Positions 52,175 through 61,020 of a DNA stretch of 64,000 nt are shown here, in pieces; within the stretch, counting starts at the first letter, position 1; each line of letters starts with the position of its first letter. Position numbers and translations under genes: made by a program. This stretch comes from UBA2287 sp964479665 (GTDB taxonomy: Bacteria > Bacteroidota > Bacteroidia > Bacteroidales > Tenuifilaceae), in NCBI GenBank assembly GCA_964479665.1, contig CAYZNN010000005.1, positions 62,001 to 126,000 of the forward strand. The letters are read 5' to 3'. The notes under the pieces are model-generated. The model saw only the letters and a list, made by a program, of their open reading frames with translations. It was not told the DNA's origin and ran no database searches.

Positions 52175-53065
52175 TCAAAAAACAATTTTATTTAAACGGC
52201 AAACTTCGTTGTTCATTTCCAATTCAATGGTATGGTGCGAAAAATTAAATGGCTCCAAAACGCTGGCAATTTGGTTTCTAACAATTGCCAGTTGTTGCAT
52301 GTTTTCAATCTTTTTACTTAGTTTAATATGAGTGGTGAAAACATTCTGTTCACCATCGAGCGACCAAAGGTGGGTATGGTGCAAACTGCTAACCCCGTCA
52401 ATACCTATAAGTTTTTCTTCAACTTGGGCAATACTGACTTTTGGAGGTGCGCCTTGTAGAAATATAAGTGCAGTTTCCTTGAGCCTTTTTATTACCTGCC
52501 AAAGTATAAAAAGTGTAATTAGAATAGAGAGCGCCGGATCGATATACGTCGAATCTGTTACCATCATGATTAAACTAGCCAGTAGAACTGCTACCCAACC
52601 TAACACATCCTCGAGCATATGCCAAAATGCAACCTTTTCGTTTAGAGTTTTACCCTCTTTTAATCTAAAGGCTGCATAACCGTTCACAGCAACTCCAACA
52701 AAAGCAAAAAAAAGCATACCTAATGCATTAGATTCCTGAGGAGACAGGAAACGTTCAATGGCTTCAATTATAATAAATAATGAACCTGCAATAAGAATAA
52801 TTCCATTAATTAATGCCCCTAAAAGCGAATAGCGCTGATAACCGAATGTGAACTTTTTATCTCCAGGTTTTTTCGACTTTCGTTCGAGTATCCACGCCAT
52901 TCCTAACGAAAGGCTATCTCCCAAATCGTGTAGGGCATCGGAGAGTATGGCAACACTATTAACCAGTATTCCTCCTACCATCTCAAGAATAGCAAAGCCT
53001 AAGTTGAGGATGAAAGCAAGCTTTATATTGCTACCACTCGAGTTATGATTATGAGAAAGCGGCAT
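52175..53065 (-). CDS. CDF zinc/cation exporter (ZitB/CzcD-like)
   Basis: 296 residues, six membrane helices, soluble C-terminal domain. Metal sites HD-type: SDALHDLGDSL in helix 2 and FWHMLEDVLGW in helix 5 (H-x3-D), the zinc-selective pattern. The N-terminus is His/Asn-rich (MPLSHNHNSSGSN). Exports zinc or related ions to the periplasm, upstream of the RND system. Its own gene is intact while its neighbour is broken. Confidence 0.9.
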   Translation of the reverse strand: MPLSHNHNSSGSNIKLAFILNLGFAILEMVGGILVNSVAILSDALHDLGDSLSLGMAWILERKSKKPGDKKFTFGYQRYSLLGALINGIILIAGSLFIIIEAIERFLSPQESNALGMLFFAFVGVAVNGYAAFRLKEGKTLNEKVAFWHMLEDVLGWVAVLLASLIMMVTDSTYIDPALSILITLFILWQVIKRLKETALIFLQGAPPKVSIAQVEEKLIGIDGVSSLHHTHLWSLDGEQNVFTTHIKLSKKIENMQQLAIVRNQIASVLEPFNFSHHTIELEMNNEVCRLNKIVF

Positions 53066-53120
53066 AAATTGATATTGTACTTATAAGCCTTAACAGTTGT
53101 TTAGTAAAGTTGTTTAAAAA

Positions 53121-53168
53121 AAATGCCGACAACGCATGTGTTAAAAACAACCTGCGTAATCGGCATTT
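53121..53168 (-). terminator. Terminator of the RND efflux operon
   Basis: AAATGCCGA / TCGGCATTT outer stem (53121-53129 and 53160-53168) with an inner ACGCA/TGCGT helix; the minus strand ends in a run of eight T. Confidence 0.8.
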
Positions 53169-53170
53169 TA

Positions 53171-54346
53171 CTACAACTCAAAACTCAATAAATCGGCAAT
53201 TGCCTTGGCCAATTCCAGTTCGAGTTCGAGCGAATGATCGGTAAATTCGTACAGAAACAAAACCTCAGTGTAAAAATCGACTATAGAGATTTCACCCATT
53301 TCAACAGCCTTTTTCAACAGTTCGATATTCTGATAACCGTCAATTGCAAGCACCGATGCGCGATAGCGCTCGTTTAAACTTTCGGTCTCCATGAACTTAT
53401 GCTCAAACTCGGCTGTAAGCTGAAAATTGGCATCGGTGTAGGCGGCATTTGCAGCGGTATACCTTGCACGGGCCGCTCTCTTTCTGCCAATATCGGCCCA
53501 AAGAGGAATGGTTACGCCTGCTTTAATACCCCTAAAATGCTCGTCGGTGGCCTGCTCCGTTTCAAACCCAATTTCAAATTTAGGAAGCGCCTCGTGGCGC
53601 ACAACGGCAAGGTTGGCTCTTGCCATATCGACCTGTGCTTGTGCCAACCCAAATCGCAAATCCTTCTGCTTGTAGGCACTCAAAAGCGAATCCTTGCTGG
53701 GAAACGAAATTGAAAATATAACCCCTTGACTATCAATGGGTTTCATTCCATTCATGGCTAGCAACTTGTAGTTTAAAACCCTAATTCGAGCATCAAGTTC
53801 GTTTTGCCTTTGGCTTGCTTCGGCGGTTCGCATACGGGCATTGTTCAGGTCGAGCATCCCAACCAAACCGGCAGCAATTTTTCGCTCAAAAATTTGCTCC
53901 AAGGTTTTGGCTAAATCGAAACGTTTTTGGGCTTCTGATAACATTTTGGTTACTACCGCTTTTTCAATAATAAGCTGCTTGGCCTCTAACAGAATCTCTC
54001 GACGCGCAAACCTATATGCCAACTCTGCGCTTTTAATGGTTTGGTTTGCCAAAATTTTGCGCTTTGCATATGCTGTGGGAAAGTCGAAACCCTGACTGAC
54101 TCCGTATACCGTTTTTACTCCCGTTGCACCAACCGATGGAAATCGGCCAAACTCAACGCTAGGATTTTCGAGGTAATTTTCGGCTCTGGCCTCAGCTTTT
54201 TCGAACTCTAAATGCGATTGTAGCGACAGCAATGTTGGGTTGTTTGCTTCGATGGTTGAAAGTACAGAATTCATACTTTTCTGACTGAATGCGCTATAGT
54301 CTACAAAAAGCAGCAGCAATGCTAAAAATACTTTAAATGTTTTCAT
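53171..54346 (-). CDS. TolC/CusC-type outer membrane efflux protein
   Basis: 391 residues with a signal peptide (MKTFKVFLALLLLFVDYSAFSQ) and two long alpha-helical OEP repeats (ANNPTLLSLQSHLEFEKAEARAENY; ALPKFEIGFETEQ, GVTIPLWADIGRKRAARARYTAANAAY). Forms the trimeric outer-membrane tunnel of the RND system. Its ATG overlaps the cusA stop by 4 bases and is preceded by a GGAGG-like sequence, so the two are coupled. Confidence 0.9.
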   Translation of the reverse strand: MKTFKVFLALLLLFVDYSAFSQKSMNSVLSTIEANNPTLLSLQSHLEFEKAEARAENYLENPSVEFGRFPSVGATGVKTVYGVSQGFDFPTAYAKRKILANQTIKSAELAYRFARREILLEAKQLIIEKAVVTKMLSEAQKRFDLAKTLEQIFERKIAAGLVGMLDLNNARMRTAEASQRQNELDARIRVLNYKLLAMNGMKPIDSQGVIFSISFPSKDSLLSAYKQKDLRFGLAQAQVDMARANLAVVRHEALPKFEIGFETEQATDEHFRGIKAGVTIPLWADIGRKRAARARYTAANAAYTDANFQLTAEFEHKFMETESLNERYRASVLAIDGYQNIELLKKAVEMGEISIVDFYTEVLFLYEFTDHSLELELELAKAIADLLSFEL

Positions 54347-57300
54347 TGCGAACCTCCCCCATTTTGTTTTCGAGTTGTTATAAAGTAAATAGAAGGAACA
54401 ACGTAAATGTTTAGTAATGTTGACGAAAGCAAACCGCCCAGAATTACCTTTGCCATTGGGCTCTGTATTTCGTTCCCCGATAAATCGCCCTGTACAGCCA
54501 AAGGAATTAGCGCAAGAGCTGCCGTTAGGGCCGTCATTAGAATTGGATTTAGCCTATCGACCGAACCCTTCACAATGGTTTCGCGAAGCGAAATACCTTT
54601 CTGCTGCATATGCTGGTAGTTTGAAATAAGCAGAATTCCGTTTCGGGTTGCAATACCGAAAAGGGTAATGAACCCAATAATGGCCGGAATGCTCAAAATA
54701 CCTTCGGAAAAGTAAATTGAAAATACTCCGCCAATTAGCGCCAATGGTAGGTTTAGCAGGATAATCCCTGCCAACTTAAAGTTTTTAAACTCCTGAAAAA
54801 GCAGTAGGAAGATTATAAAAACGGCAAGAATTGAAGTGATGGTAAGAGTTTGCGATGCCTTTGCTTCGCTCTCGAATTGTCCGCCATACTCTACCATATA
54901 GCCTTCGGGCAGCTTAACATTTGCCGATATGTTCTCGCGAATCTTACTAACCAATCCTCGCAAATCGCCCTTCGAAACGTTGGCCGAAATAACAATTTTT
55001 CGCTGAACATTTTCGCGACTTATGGAGCTGGGCCCCGATACCGAAACCACCTCGGCTACCTGTTCCAGCGGAACCTTTTTTCCGTTGTGGGTATCAATCA
55101 GAGCCGAACGAATGCCCTCGATGGTTTGGGTGTAATCGTTGGTAAACTTCAGAATTAAATCGAAGCGTTGCTGCCCCTCATAAATGTCGGAAAGTTTCTC
55201 GCCTCCAAAAGCCAGCTCAACAAAATGATTAAATTCGTTAATGGTAATTCCGTATGCTGCAAGCATTTCGCGGTTTGCACGGATTTGAATTTGGGGAACT
55301 TCGACCTGTTGCTCCACGTTTATATCAACCAAACCTTCAATATCGGCAATGGCACTTTTTATTTCGTTACCTATTGTAAACATTCGGTTTAAATCGGTTC
55401 CGAATAGTTTAATGGCAATGTTGGCTCGGGTTCCCGAAAGCATATGGTCTATTCGGTGCCCTAAGGGCTGACCAACAGTTACCGCAATTCCGGGAACTTT
55501 TGCAAGCGTTTCGCGAACATCTTCTAAAAATTCAAACCTGTTGCGCTTTGCAAGGGTAAAATTCACATCTATTTCAGCGCTGTTGGTGGTTTGGGAGTGC
55601 TCGTCGAGTTCGCCCATGCCCGTTCGGCGGGCTGTGCTTGTTATTTCGGGTATAGCGAGCAGCTCTTTCTCAACTAAATTACCAATTCGGTTGCTCTCCT
55701 CCAACGATGTACCGGGTTGGGTAACGACCGAAAGGGTTAACGAACCTTCGTTGAACTCGGGCAGAAAACTACGTCCCATTTGGGTGAAAAGTAGCACTGA
55801 AACAGCGAAAAGCACTAAAGTAGATGCAAGCACCGCTTTTTTGTAGTAAAGCGACCACTCCAGAGTACGCTCGTAAAAAGCCGAAAGTTTTCGAACTAGC
55901 CACCTGTCCCTTTCGTTTCGAGCCAAAAACTTGTCGTTTGTGAGCAGCATTTTGGCAAGTAACGGAGTAAGAGTCATAGCAACAATAAGCGACACAAAAA
56001 GCGACACAATAAAGGCTATGCCAAGGGGCTTTAGCATTCGGCCCTCCATGCCTGATAGGAAAAACAGAGGCAGAAAAGCAACCATTATTATTAGCGTTGC
56101 ATTCAGAATCGATGCGCGAATCTCTTTCGAAGCTTCGAAAACTATGGTGAATGCCGATTGTTTCTCATCGGCGCTTTTCAGCCTGTTTTGGCGGAGTCGC
56201 TTGTAAATGTTCTCCACGTCAATAATCGAATCGTCTACCAGTGAACCAATGGCAATGGCCATTCCACCCAAACTCATGGTGTTTATGTTGAGTCCGAGCA
56301 GTTTCATTACAATTATTGCTCCCAGCAGTGAAAGCGGGATGGCTAGCAGAGAAATAATAGTGGTTCGAAAACTTCCGAGGAAAAGAAACAGTATGATGAT
56401 TACAAAAATGGCGCCCTCAATAAGTGCGGTTTGCACGTTTCGAACTGAAGTTTCGATGAAATCGGCCTGACGGAAAATTTTGGTATCGAGTACCACATCG
56501 GCTGGAAGCGATTTTTGAATTTCGGTCAAATTCGATTCGATTCTTCGAGTAAGTTCGAGCGTATTGGTGTTGGGTTGCTTCGATACAGAAACTATAATGG
56601 CCGGTTTGGCATTTCCCGATGCGTAACCCATTTTTACGGCGTTACCAATTTTAACCTCGGCAACATCGCGAACCCTTACGGGTTTACTATTATTCATTTT
56701 AATGAACGTGGCACCCAGTTCTTCCAAATCGAAGGTACGGGCAATACCCCTTACAGCATACTCGTTACCAAATTGCCTAATGGGATTGGCAGTGGAGTTC
56801 ATGCTCATACCGTTGCAAATTTCGGCAAGTTCGTCGAGGGTTACTCCGAAGTAATTCATAAGCTGCGGATTGGCCAACACCTGATACTGCTTATAGTCGC
56901 CACCAATTATGGTAACCTGCGAAACGCCACCCGTAGCTAGTAGCAGCGGCTTAACATTCCACTCGGCAATGGTTCGCAAATCCATCATGCTGGTGCTATC
57001 TGCCTGAATACCAATAAAGAATATTTCGCCCATAACACTCGATTGCGGAGCAAGAGTTGGCATGCCAACCCCAATGGGCATTTGCGAAGTAACGGCTATT
57101 AGTTTTTCGCTTACAATTTGGCGAGCCCTGAAAATGTCAGTGCCCCAGTCGAATTCGACCCAAACAAACGAAAACCCCTGCGACGAGGCCGAGCGTACTC
57201 TACGTACATCGGTTGCTCCGTTTACAGCCGTTTCAATTGGAAAGGTAACCATTCGCTCCACCTCTTCGGGGGCCATGCCGTGCGCATCGGTCATTACCAC

Positions 57301-57441
57301 AACGGTAGGTGCTGTTAGGTCGGGGAACACATCAACGTCCATGTCGAGAGCGGTTTGTGTTCCAACAACTATCAGAATAACCGAACACAGAAGTACGAAG
57401 TACTTATTGTTCAGCGAGAATTTTATGATATTATCAAGCAT
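54343..57441 (-). CDS. CusA/CzcA-type heavy-metal RND efflux pump
   Basis: 1032 residues, full length. Twelve membrane helices with two large periplasmic loops. The start (MLDNIIKFSLNNKYFVLLC) and the motifs LTAPTVVVMTDAHGMAPEEVER, PIETAVNGATDVRRVRSASSQG, GGMAIAIGSLVDDSIIDVENI (proton-relay helix 4 acidic pair) and TFFGIATRNGILLI mark the heavy-metal class. Pumps Cu+/Ag+ or Zn/Co/Cd from periplasm to outside using proton-motive force. Middle gene of the tripartite operon. Confidence 0.95.
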   Translation of the reverse strand: MLDNIIKFSLNNKYFVLLCSVILIVVGTQTALDMDVDVFPDLTAPTVVVMTDAHGMAPEEVERMVTFPIETAVNGATDVRRVRSASSQGFSFVWVEFDWGTDIFRARQIVSEKLIAVTSQMPIGVGMPTLAPQSSVMGEIFFIGIQADSTSMMDLRTIAEWNVKPLLLATGGVSQVTIIGGDYKQYQVLANPQLMNYFGVTLDELAEICNGMSMNSTANPIRQFGNEYAVRGIARTFDLEELGATFIKMNNSKPVRVRDVAEVKIGNAVKMGYASGNAKPAIIVSVSKQPNTNTLELTRRIESNLTEIQKSLPADVVLDTKIFRQADFIETSVRNVQTALIEGAIFVIIILFLFLGSFRTTIISLLAIPLSLLGAIIVMKLLGLNINTMSLGGMAIAIGSLVDDSIIDVENIYKRLRQNRLKSADEKQSAFTIVFEASKEIRASILNATLIIMVAFLPLFFLSGMEGRMLKPLGIAFIVSLFVSLIVAMTLTPLLAKMLLTNDKFLARNERDRWLVRKLSAFYERTLEWSLYYKKAVLASTLVLFAVSVLLFTQMGRSFLPEFNEGSLTLSVVTQPGTSLEESNRIGNLVEKELLAIPEITSTARRTGMGELDEHSQTTNSAEIDVNFTLAKRNRFEFLEDVRETLAKVPGIAVTVGQPLGHRIDHMLSGTRANIAIKLFGTDLNRMFTIGNEIKSAIADIEGLVDINVEQQVEVPQIQIRANREMLAAYGITINEFNHFVELAFGGEKLSDIYEGQQRFDLILKFTNDYTQTIEGIRSALIDTHNGKKVPLEQVAEVVSVSGPSSISRENVQRKIVISANVSKGDLRGLVSKIRENISANVKLPEGYMVEYGGQFESEAKASQTLTITSILAVFIIFLLLFQEFKNFKLAGIILLNLPLALIGGVFSIYFSEGILSIPAIIGFITLFGIATRNGILLISNYQHMQQKGISLRETIVKGSVDRLNPILMTALTAALALIPLAVQGDLSGNEIQSPMAKVILGGLLSSTLLNIYVVPSIYFITTRKQNGGGSQ

Positions 57442-57452
57442 ATTCTCACATA

Positions 57453-58961
57453 TTAATGAACGTGTCCTGAGTGTGGATCGAGCGCTGCCGATGCCTGTGC
57501 CAATTTTACCAGAATGGCACCTTTGGTAACAATTCTTTCGCTTGTTGAAATACCCTCTATTATTTCGGTTTTAAAGCCATCGGTTGCGCCAGTTTTCACT
57601 TCCCGCTTTTCGAAAAGTTCGGGGGTTATTTGTACCATCACAAAAAAATTCCCTTGCTCCTCGAGCAATGCAGCGTTAGGTAGGGTAATTGCCTTAGAAT
57701 TTGTAAGGGCTTTAAGGTATAGTTCAACGAAGCTTCCCGGAATAAAATCGCCCCTGTTATCGATTTGTAATGATATGGGAACTAGAAAATTATCGAGATT
57801 TACAGACTTCCCGTACGAAACAACACGACCATTTAGTTCTTTTAGCGAGTACACTTTGTTGTTGTAGGTAGTTCGGATATTTGCACCCGAAATAGAACCC
57901 AAAACCGGCAAATATTTTTGCTGCAAGTCGGCTGTAATAAGAAGGTTCTTGCTTTGCGAAACGGCAACAAGTGGCTCACCGGCTTCAACATACTGTCCGT
58001 TCTGCACCAGAACCTGCTTAACAAATCCCTTTATTGGTGAAATAATCCGTTGCCCTTTAGCATTAAAATTCTCGTTCATATTGTCGAAGAGCGCCTTGGC
58101 ATTCTCGTAGTCGGTTTTTGCTGTAAGCAAATCCCTTTCGGGAACAATTTTATCGGTTGCCAAGGTTTTTATTCTTTCGTAATCGGCCCTAGCCTTTTCG
58201 AAATTATTTCGTGCCTCGGCAAATCGTACGTTCCAGCTGTTGTCGCCCATGCCGCTACCCAAAACCGAAAGCAGAAGTTCGCCCACAGCAACCGTTTTTC
58301 CTTGTAGCAGCCCCTCGCTGGGAATGGTAACAATTCCGCTAGTTTTTGCCGTAATCAGCGCCTCGTCGCCCTGGTTTGGCTGAACCTGGGCCAGAGTTTT
58401 AATTACCTGTCCGAATGGCTCAACGCTTGGGAAATCGGTTGCAAAATCGACCTTCCACGTCTGCTCTTTTGTGAACGAAAGGGCAAAAGAACTTTGCGAT
58501 GCTGAATGCTCGGCGGCATGTATGGCATCGTGGTCATCGGAAAATACTTCAACCCCAGTAACTTCAATACGGCTTTTCGAGGTTCCCTCCTCAATGTCGA
58601 CAATAATTTTTCCTTTTCCAACTGCTTCGGGTTTTAGGTTGAAGCTAAATATTCCTGGCTGTTCGTAGCGTTCAACTGTTTGACGAATTCCTTTTGAACC
58701 AACAATAAGACTTACGGTAACTTTTGCGTTTTGCAGCGGCTTAAATGTGCTGAGATGGGTAAGGTGAACCAGAACTGTTGATACCTTTCCTTCGGAAAAA
58801 GGGTCGGCTTCGGCAAAAAGTTCAAAACTTTGGTTATAGCCAATCAGTTGAAGTTTAACTTCATCGTGGTTGTGCCCAGCGTGTGGATCGAAATCCTGAT
58901 TTTTACAGGATCCCAAAAGAATGGCAAATCCTAATATCGATAAAAAAACTTTTGTCCTCAT
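57453..58961 (-). CDS. RND periplasmic adaptor lipoprotein (CusB/CzcB-type)
   Basis: 502 residues with a lipobox (ILLGSC, Cys about residue 19). After a His-rich start (DPHAGHNHDE) and a beta domain, the usual hairpin, lipoyl and barrel domains follow (GIVTIPSEGLLQGKTVAVGE, ARADYERIKTLATDKIVPERDLLTA as the helical hairpin). The C-terminus is again His-rich (DPHSGHVH). It bridges the pump and the TolC tunnel and may deliver metal through its His segments. Extra ~100 residues at the N-terminus compared with minimal adaptors. Confidence 0.92.
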   Translation of the reverse strand: MRTKVFLSILGFAILLGSCKNQDFDPHAGHNHDEVKLQLIGYNQSFELFAEADPFSEGKVSTVLVHLTHLSTFKPLQNAKVTVSLIVGSKGIRQTVERYEQPGIFSFNLKPEAVGKGKIIVDIEEGTSKSRIEVTGVEVFSDDHDAIHAAEHSASQSSFALSFTKEQTWKVDFATDFPSVEPFGQVIKTLAQVQPNQGDEALITAKTSGIVTIPSEGLLQGKTVAVGELLLSVLGSGMGDNSWNVRFAEARNNFEKARADYERIKTLATDKIVPERDLLTAKTDYENAKALFDNMNENFNAKGQRIISPIKGFVKQVLVQNGQYVEAGEPLVAVSQSKNLLITADLQQKYLPVLGSISGANIRTTYNNKVYSLKELNGRVVSYGKSVNLDNFLVPISLQIDNRGDFIPGSFVELYLKALTNSKAITLPNAALLEEQGNFFVMVQITPELFEKREVKTGATDGFKTEIIEGISTSERIVTKGAILVKLAQASAALDPHSGHVH

Positions 58962-58971
58962 ATCACCTATT

Positions 58972-59238
58972 TTAATGAGAATGTGTTTTACCCTCGGAGT
59001 GAGTGCGGGTGTGCTTTTTCGATTTACTTTCTTTACAGGAATCGAGGCTGGGCGTTTGGGTTGAATCGGCTTCTACGGTAAACGACTCCTGGCTATGGCT
59101 GTGCGTGTGCTCCTGTTCGGTTTTGCTATGGTTGCATCCCTCGCCATGAACATGCGAATGGGTTTTTGAGTTCGAACTTCCACAGGCAGTGAATACCAAA
59201 AATGCCAATACGGCAAGAATGTATTGTAATCTTTTCAT
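58972..59238 (-). CDS. Small His-rich predicted lipoprotein (metal binding)
   Basis: 88 residues: a lipobox at VFTACGSS, then about 65 residues with many His, Ser, Cys and Glu (THSHVHGEGCNHSKTEQEHT, HSHSQE, ending GKTHSH). Composition, not fold, defines it; it is likely a periplasmic metal buffer for the efflux system. Between the 126-residue His-rich gene and the adaptor, 10 bases upstream of the latter. Confidence 0.7.
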   Translation of the reverse strand: MKRLQYILAVLAFLVFTACGSSNSKTHSHVHGEGCNHSKTEQEHTHSHSQESFTVEADSTQTPSLDSCKESKSKKHTRTHSEGKTHSH

Positions 59239-59322
59239 TTTGTAAAATATTAGTACTAAATAAAATGTGAATCACCCGTTGGCAATTGTCAACAGGATAA
59301 AAACTGTGGATTAAATGGAATG

Positions 59323-59703
59323 CTAAATAATTGGAGGGCCCCTGAGAGAAAAGGAGCTGATAAAGACTAGAGGTTTCTTTAGTACGTAGTGGAAATCAAA
59401 GAAACCCAGGAAATTAGGGTGTAAACTTTTAATTACCGAAATGTGAGCAGGAACCAAAAACGATGAAAACGATAATGCAATGCTTTCTTTTCTAATCGAA
59501 AAGGGTTTCTGTTTAACGCTGTCGAATGGCACATTATCAAAAACCGAGCAAGGAATCTCCTGTGAGTTTTCGCTGTGCGAACAGCATTTGCTCTCTTCTA
59601 CTTCTGGGGAATGATGATGATGCGGAACTACCTCGTGCGCCAGTAAGCAGGTTACGGCTATAAGAAGAAAAATTCTGTATGTAAACAATTTCGCACTTTT
59701 CAT
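59323..59703 (-). CDS. Exported His-rich protein of the metal operon
   Basis: 126 residues with a signal-like hydrophobic N-terminus (FTYRIFLLIAVTCLLAHEVV), then a His cluster PHHHHSPEVEESKCCSHSE, and a C-terminal conserved-looking SFSLRGPP. Such proteins head heavy-metal efflux operons in this phylum. A TATATTTG element sits only 5 bases before the ATG, suggesting a leaderless or near-leaderless message. Function likely metal sensing or buffering; unproven. Confidence 0.7.
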   Translation of the reverse strand: MKSAKLFTYRIFLLIAVTCLLAHEVVPHHHHSPEVEESKCCSHSENSQEIPCSVFDNVPFDSVKQKPFSIRKESIALSFSSFLVPAHISVIKSLHPNFLGFFDFHYVLKKPLVFISSFSLRGPPII

Positions 59704-59708
59704 CGAGG

Positions 59709-59716
59709 CAAATATA
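59709..59716 (-). promoter_or_regulatory. Promoter -7 element of the metal efflux operon
   Basis: TATATTTG on the minus strand, ending 5 bases before the ATG at 59703, implying transcription starts at or next to the start codon. No TTTG was found 19-21 bases upstream. Confidence 0.45.
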
Positions 59717-59955
59717 TAAGATTTTTTTAAGATTGAGAAGGAGGAGAATTTGTTAGTTTTGGTTGGGTTATTGAGTTGCTGCGTTATTAAGTTAATGGGT
59801 TTTTGGGGGATTTGATGCTTGATGCTGGATTACTGAAGTCCGAAGCGGAAAGTTGGAAGACCGACACTTCGATAAACTCTATGTAAGAGGCAAAATGCCG
59901 ATTGATAACTGAGAACCGAGAACTGGGTACCGAAAATAGTCTAACAACTCCCTTC
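59717..59955. repeat. Degenerate intergenic short-repeat stretch
   Basis: No credible gene. The sequence is built from near-repeats: GTTATTGAGTTGCTGCG / GTTATTAAGTTAATGGG, then GATGCTTGATGCTGG, then GAGAACCGAGAACTGGG. Comparable wording (GGGTTATTGGATTTTGAG) recurs at about 40101-40120. Such text is typical of decayed low-complexity intergenic repeats. Confidence 0.5.
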
Positions 59956-61008
59956 CTATTTACCATAGTACTTAAGATACCACTTAACAAACTGCTTGAT
60001 TCCTTCTTTAACAGGAGTTTTTGGTTTATAATTCAGGTTTTTCGATAAATCATCAACATCAGCCCAAGTAGCAGGAACATCACCCTGTTGAAGAGGAAGA
60101 AAATTCTTTTGAGCCGTTTTGCCAAGCGCCTCCTCAATTGCTTCGATAAAGTCCATTAGTTTCACTGGATTGCTATTACCTATATTATATAGGGCATAAG
60201 GTGCAACTGAACCCGAGGGGTCGGGCGAAACACCATTCCAATTTAAATTTGGAACAGGTGGATTATCGATAACACGAATTATGCCCTCAACAATATCGTC
60301 AATATAGGTAAAGTCACGTAACATATTACCACTATTGAATACATCTATGGGTTTACCTTCTAAAATAGCTTTTGTAAAAAGAAAAAGAGCCATATCGGGA
60401 CGGCCCCAAGGTCCGTAAACTGTAAAAAACCGCAAACCAGTAGTGGGCAATTTAAATAGGTAACTATAAGTATGGGCCATAAGTTCATTGCTCTTTTTAC
60501 TAGCTGCATACAAACTTATTGGATGATCGACATTGTGATGGGTAGAAAAAGGCATTTTTTCATTTAATCCATACACACTCGAACTGCTTGCATAGGCTAA
60601 ATGACTAACCCCACCGTGCCTGCAACCTTCGAGAATATTAATGAAACCAACAATATTGCTATCAATGTAGGTAAATGGATTCTCAATGCTATACCTTACC
60701 CCTGCTTGCGCAGCAAGATTGCATACTGCATCAAACTTATTTTCCTTAAAGAGAGCAAGAATCGATTCCCTATCCTCTAAATTTAACCTAATGAATGAGT
60801 GATTAGGGTATTCTGAACTTTTACGTTTAATTCCGTATTCAATTTCATTGGAATTAATTCCGAGAATCTTCAAGCGGGAAAGTTTAAGGTTTACATCGTA
60901 ATACGAATTAATATTGTCGACACCAAAAACCTCATCGCCCCTTTCAAGCAGCCGTTTAGCTACGTTGAAGCCAATAAATCCTGCTGTTCCGGTTACGAGA
61001 ACTTTCAT
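59956..61008 (-). CDS. UDP-glucuronate 4-epimerase-like NAD-dependent epimerase
   Basis: 350 residues, extended SDR fold. Seen: NAD motif GTAGFIGFNVA, catalytic YAASKKSNE (Y-x3-K), SSSVYG, FFTVYGPWGRPDMALFLF. This CapI/WbnF type converts UDP-GlcA to UDP-GalA or acts on acetamido analogues. Last gene of the polysaccharide cluster in the window and 12 bases after the dehydrogenase stop, so it probably acts on that enzyme's product. Confidence 0.9.
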   Translation of the reverse strand: MKVLVTGTAGFIGFNVAKRLLERGDEVFGVDNINSYYDVNLKLSRLKILGINSNEIEYGIKRKSSEYPNHSFIRLNLEDRESILALFKENKFDAVCNLAAQAGVRYSIENPFTYIDSNIVGFINILEGCRHGGVSHLAYASSSSVYGLNEKMPFSTHHNVDHPISLYAASKKSNELMAHTYSYLFKLPTTGLRFFTVYGPWGRPDMALFLFTKAILEGKPIDVFNSGNMLRDFTYIDDIVEGIIRVIDNPPVPNLNWNGVSPDPSGSVAPYALYNIGNSNPVKLMDFIEAIEEALGKTAQKNFLPLQQGDVPATWADVDDLSKNLNYKPKTPVKEGIKQFVKWYLKYYGK

Positions 61009-61020
61009 TCCTGAAAAATG

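Noticed and set aside
59787..59990. 67-codon minus-strand frame overlapping the end of the epimerase gene
   Set aside because: Low-complexity repeats underneath and overlap with a strong gene in another frame.
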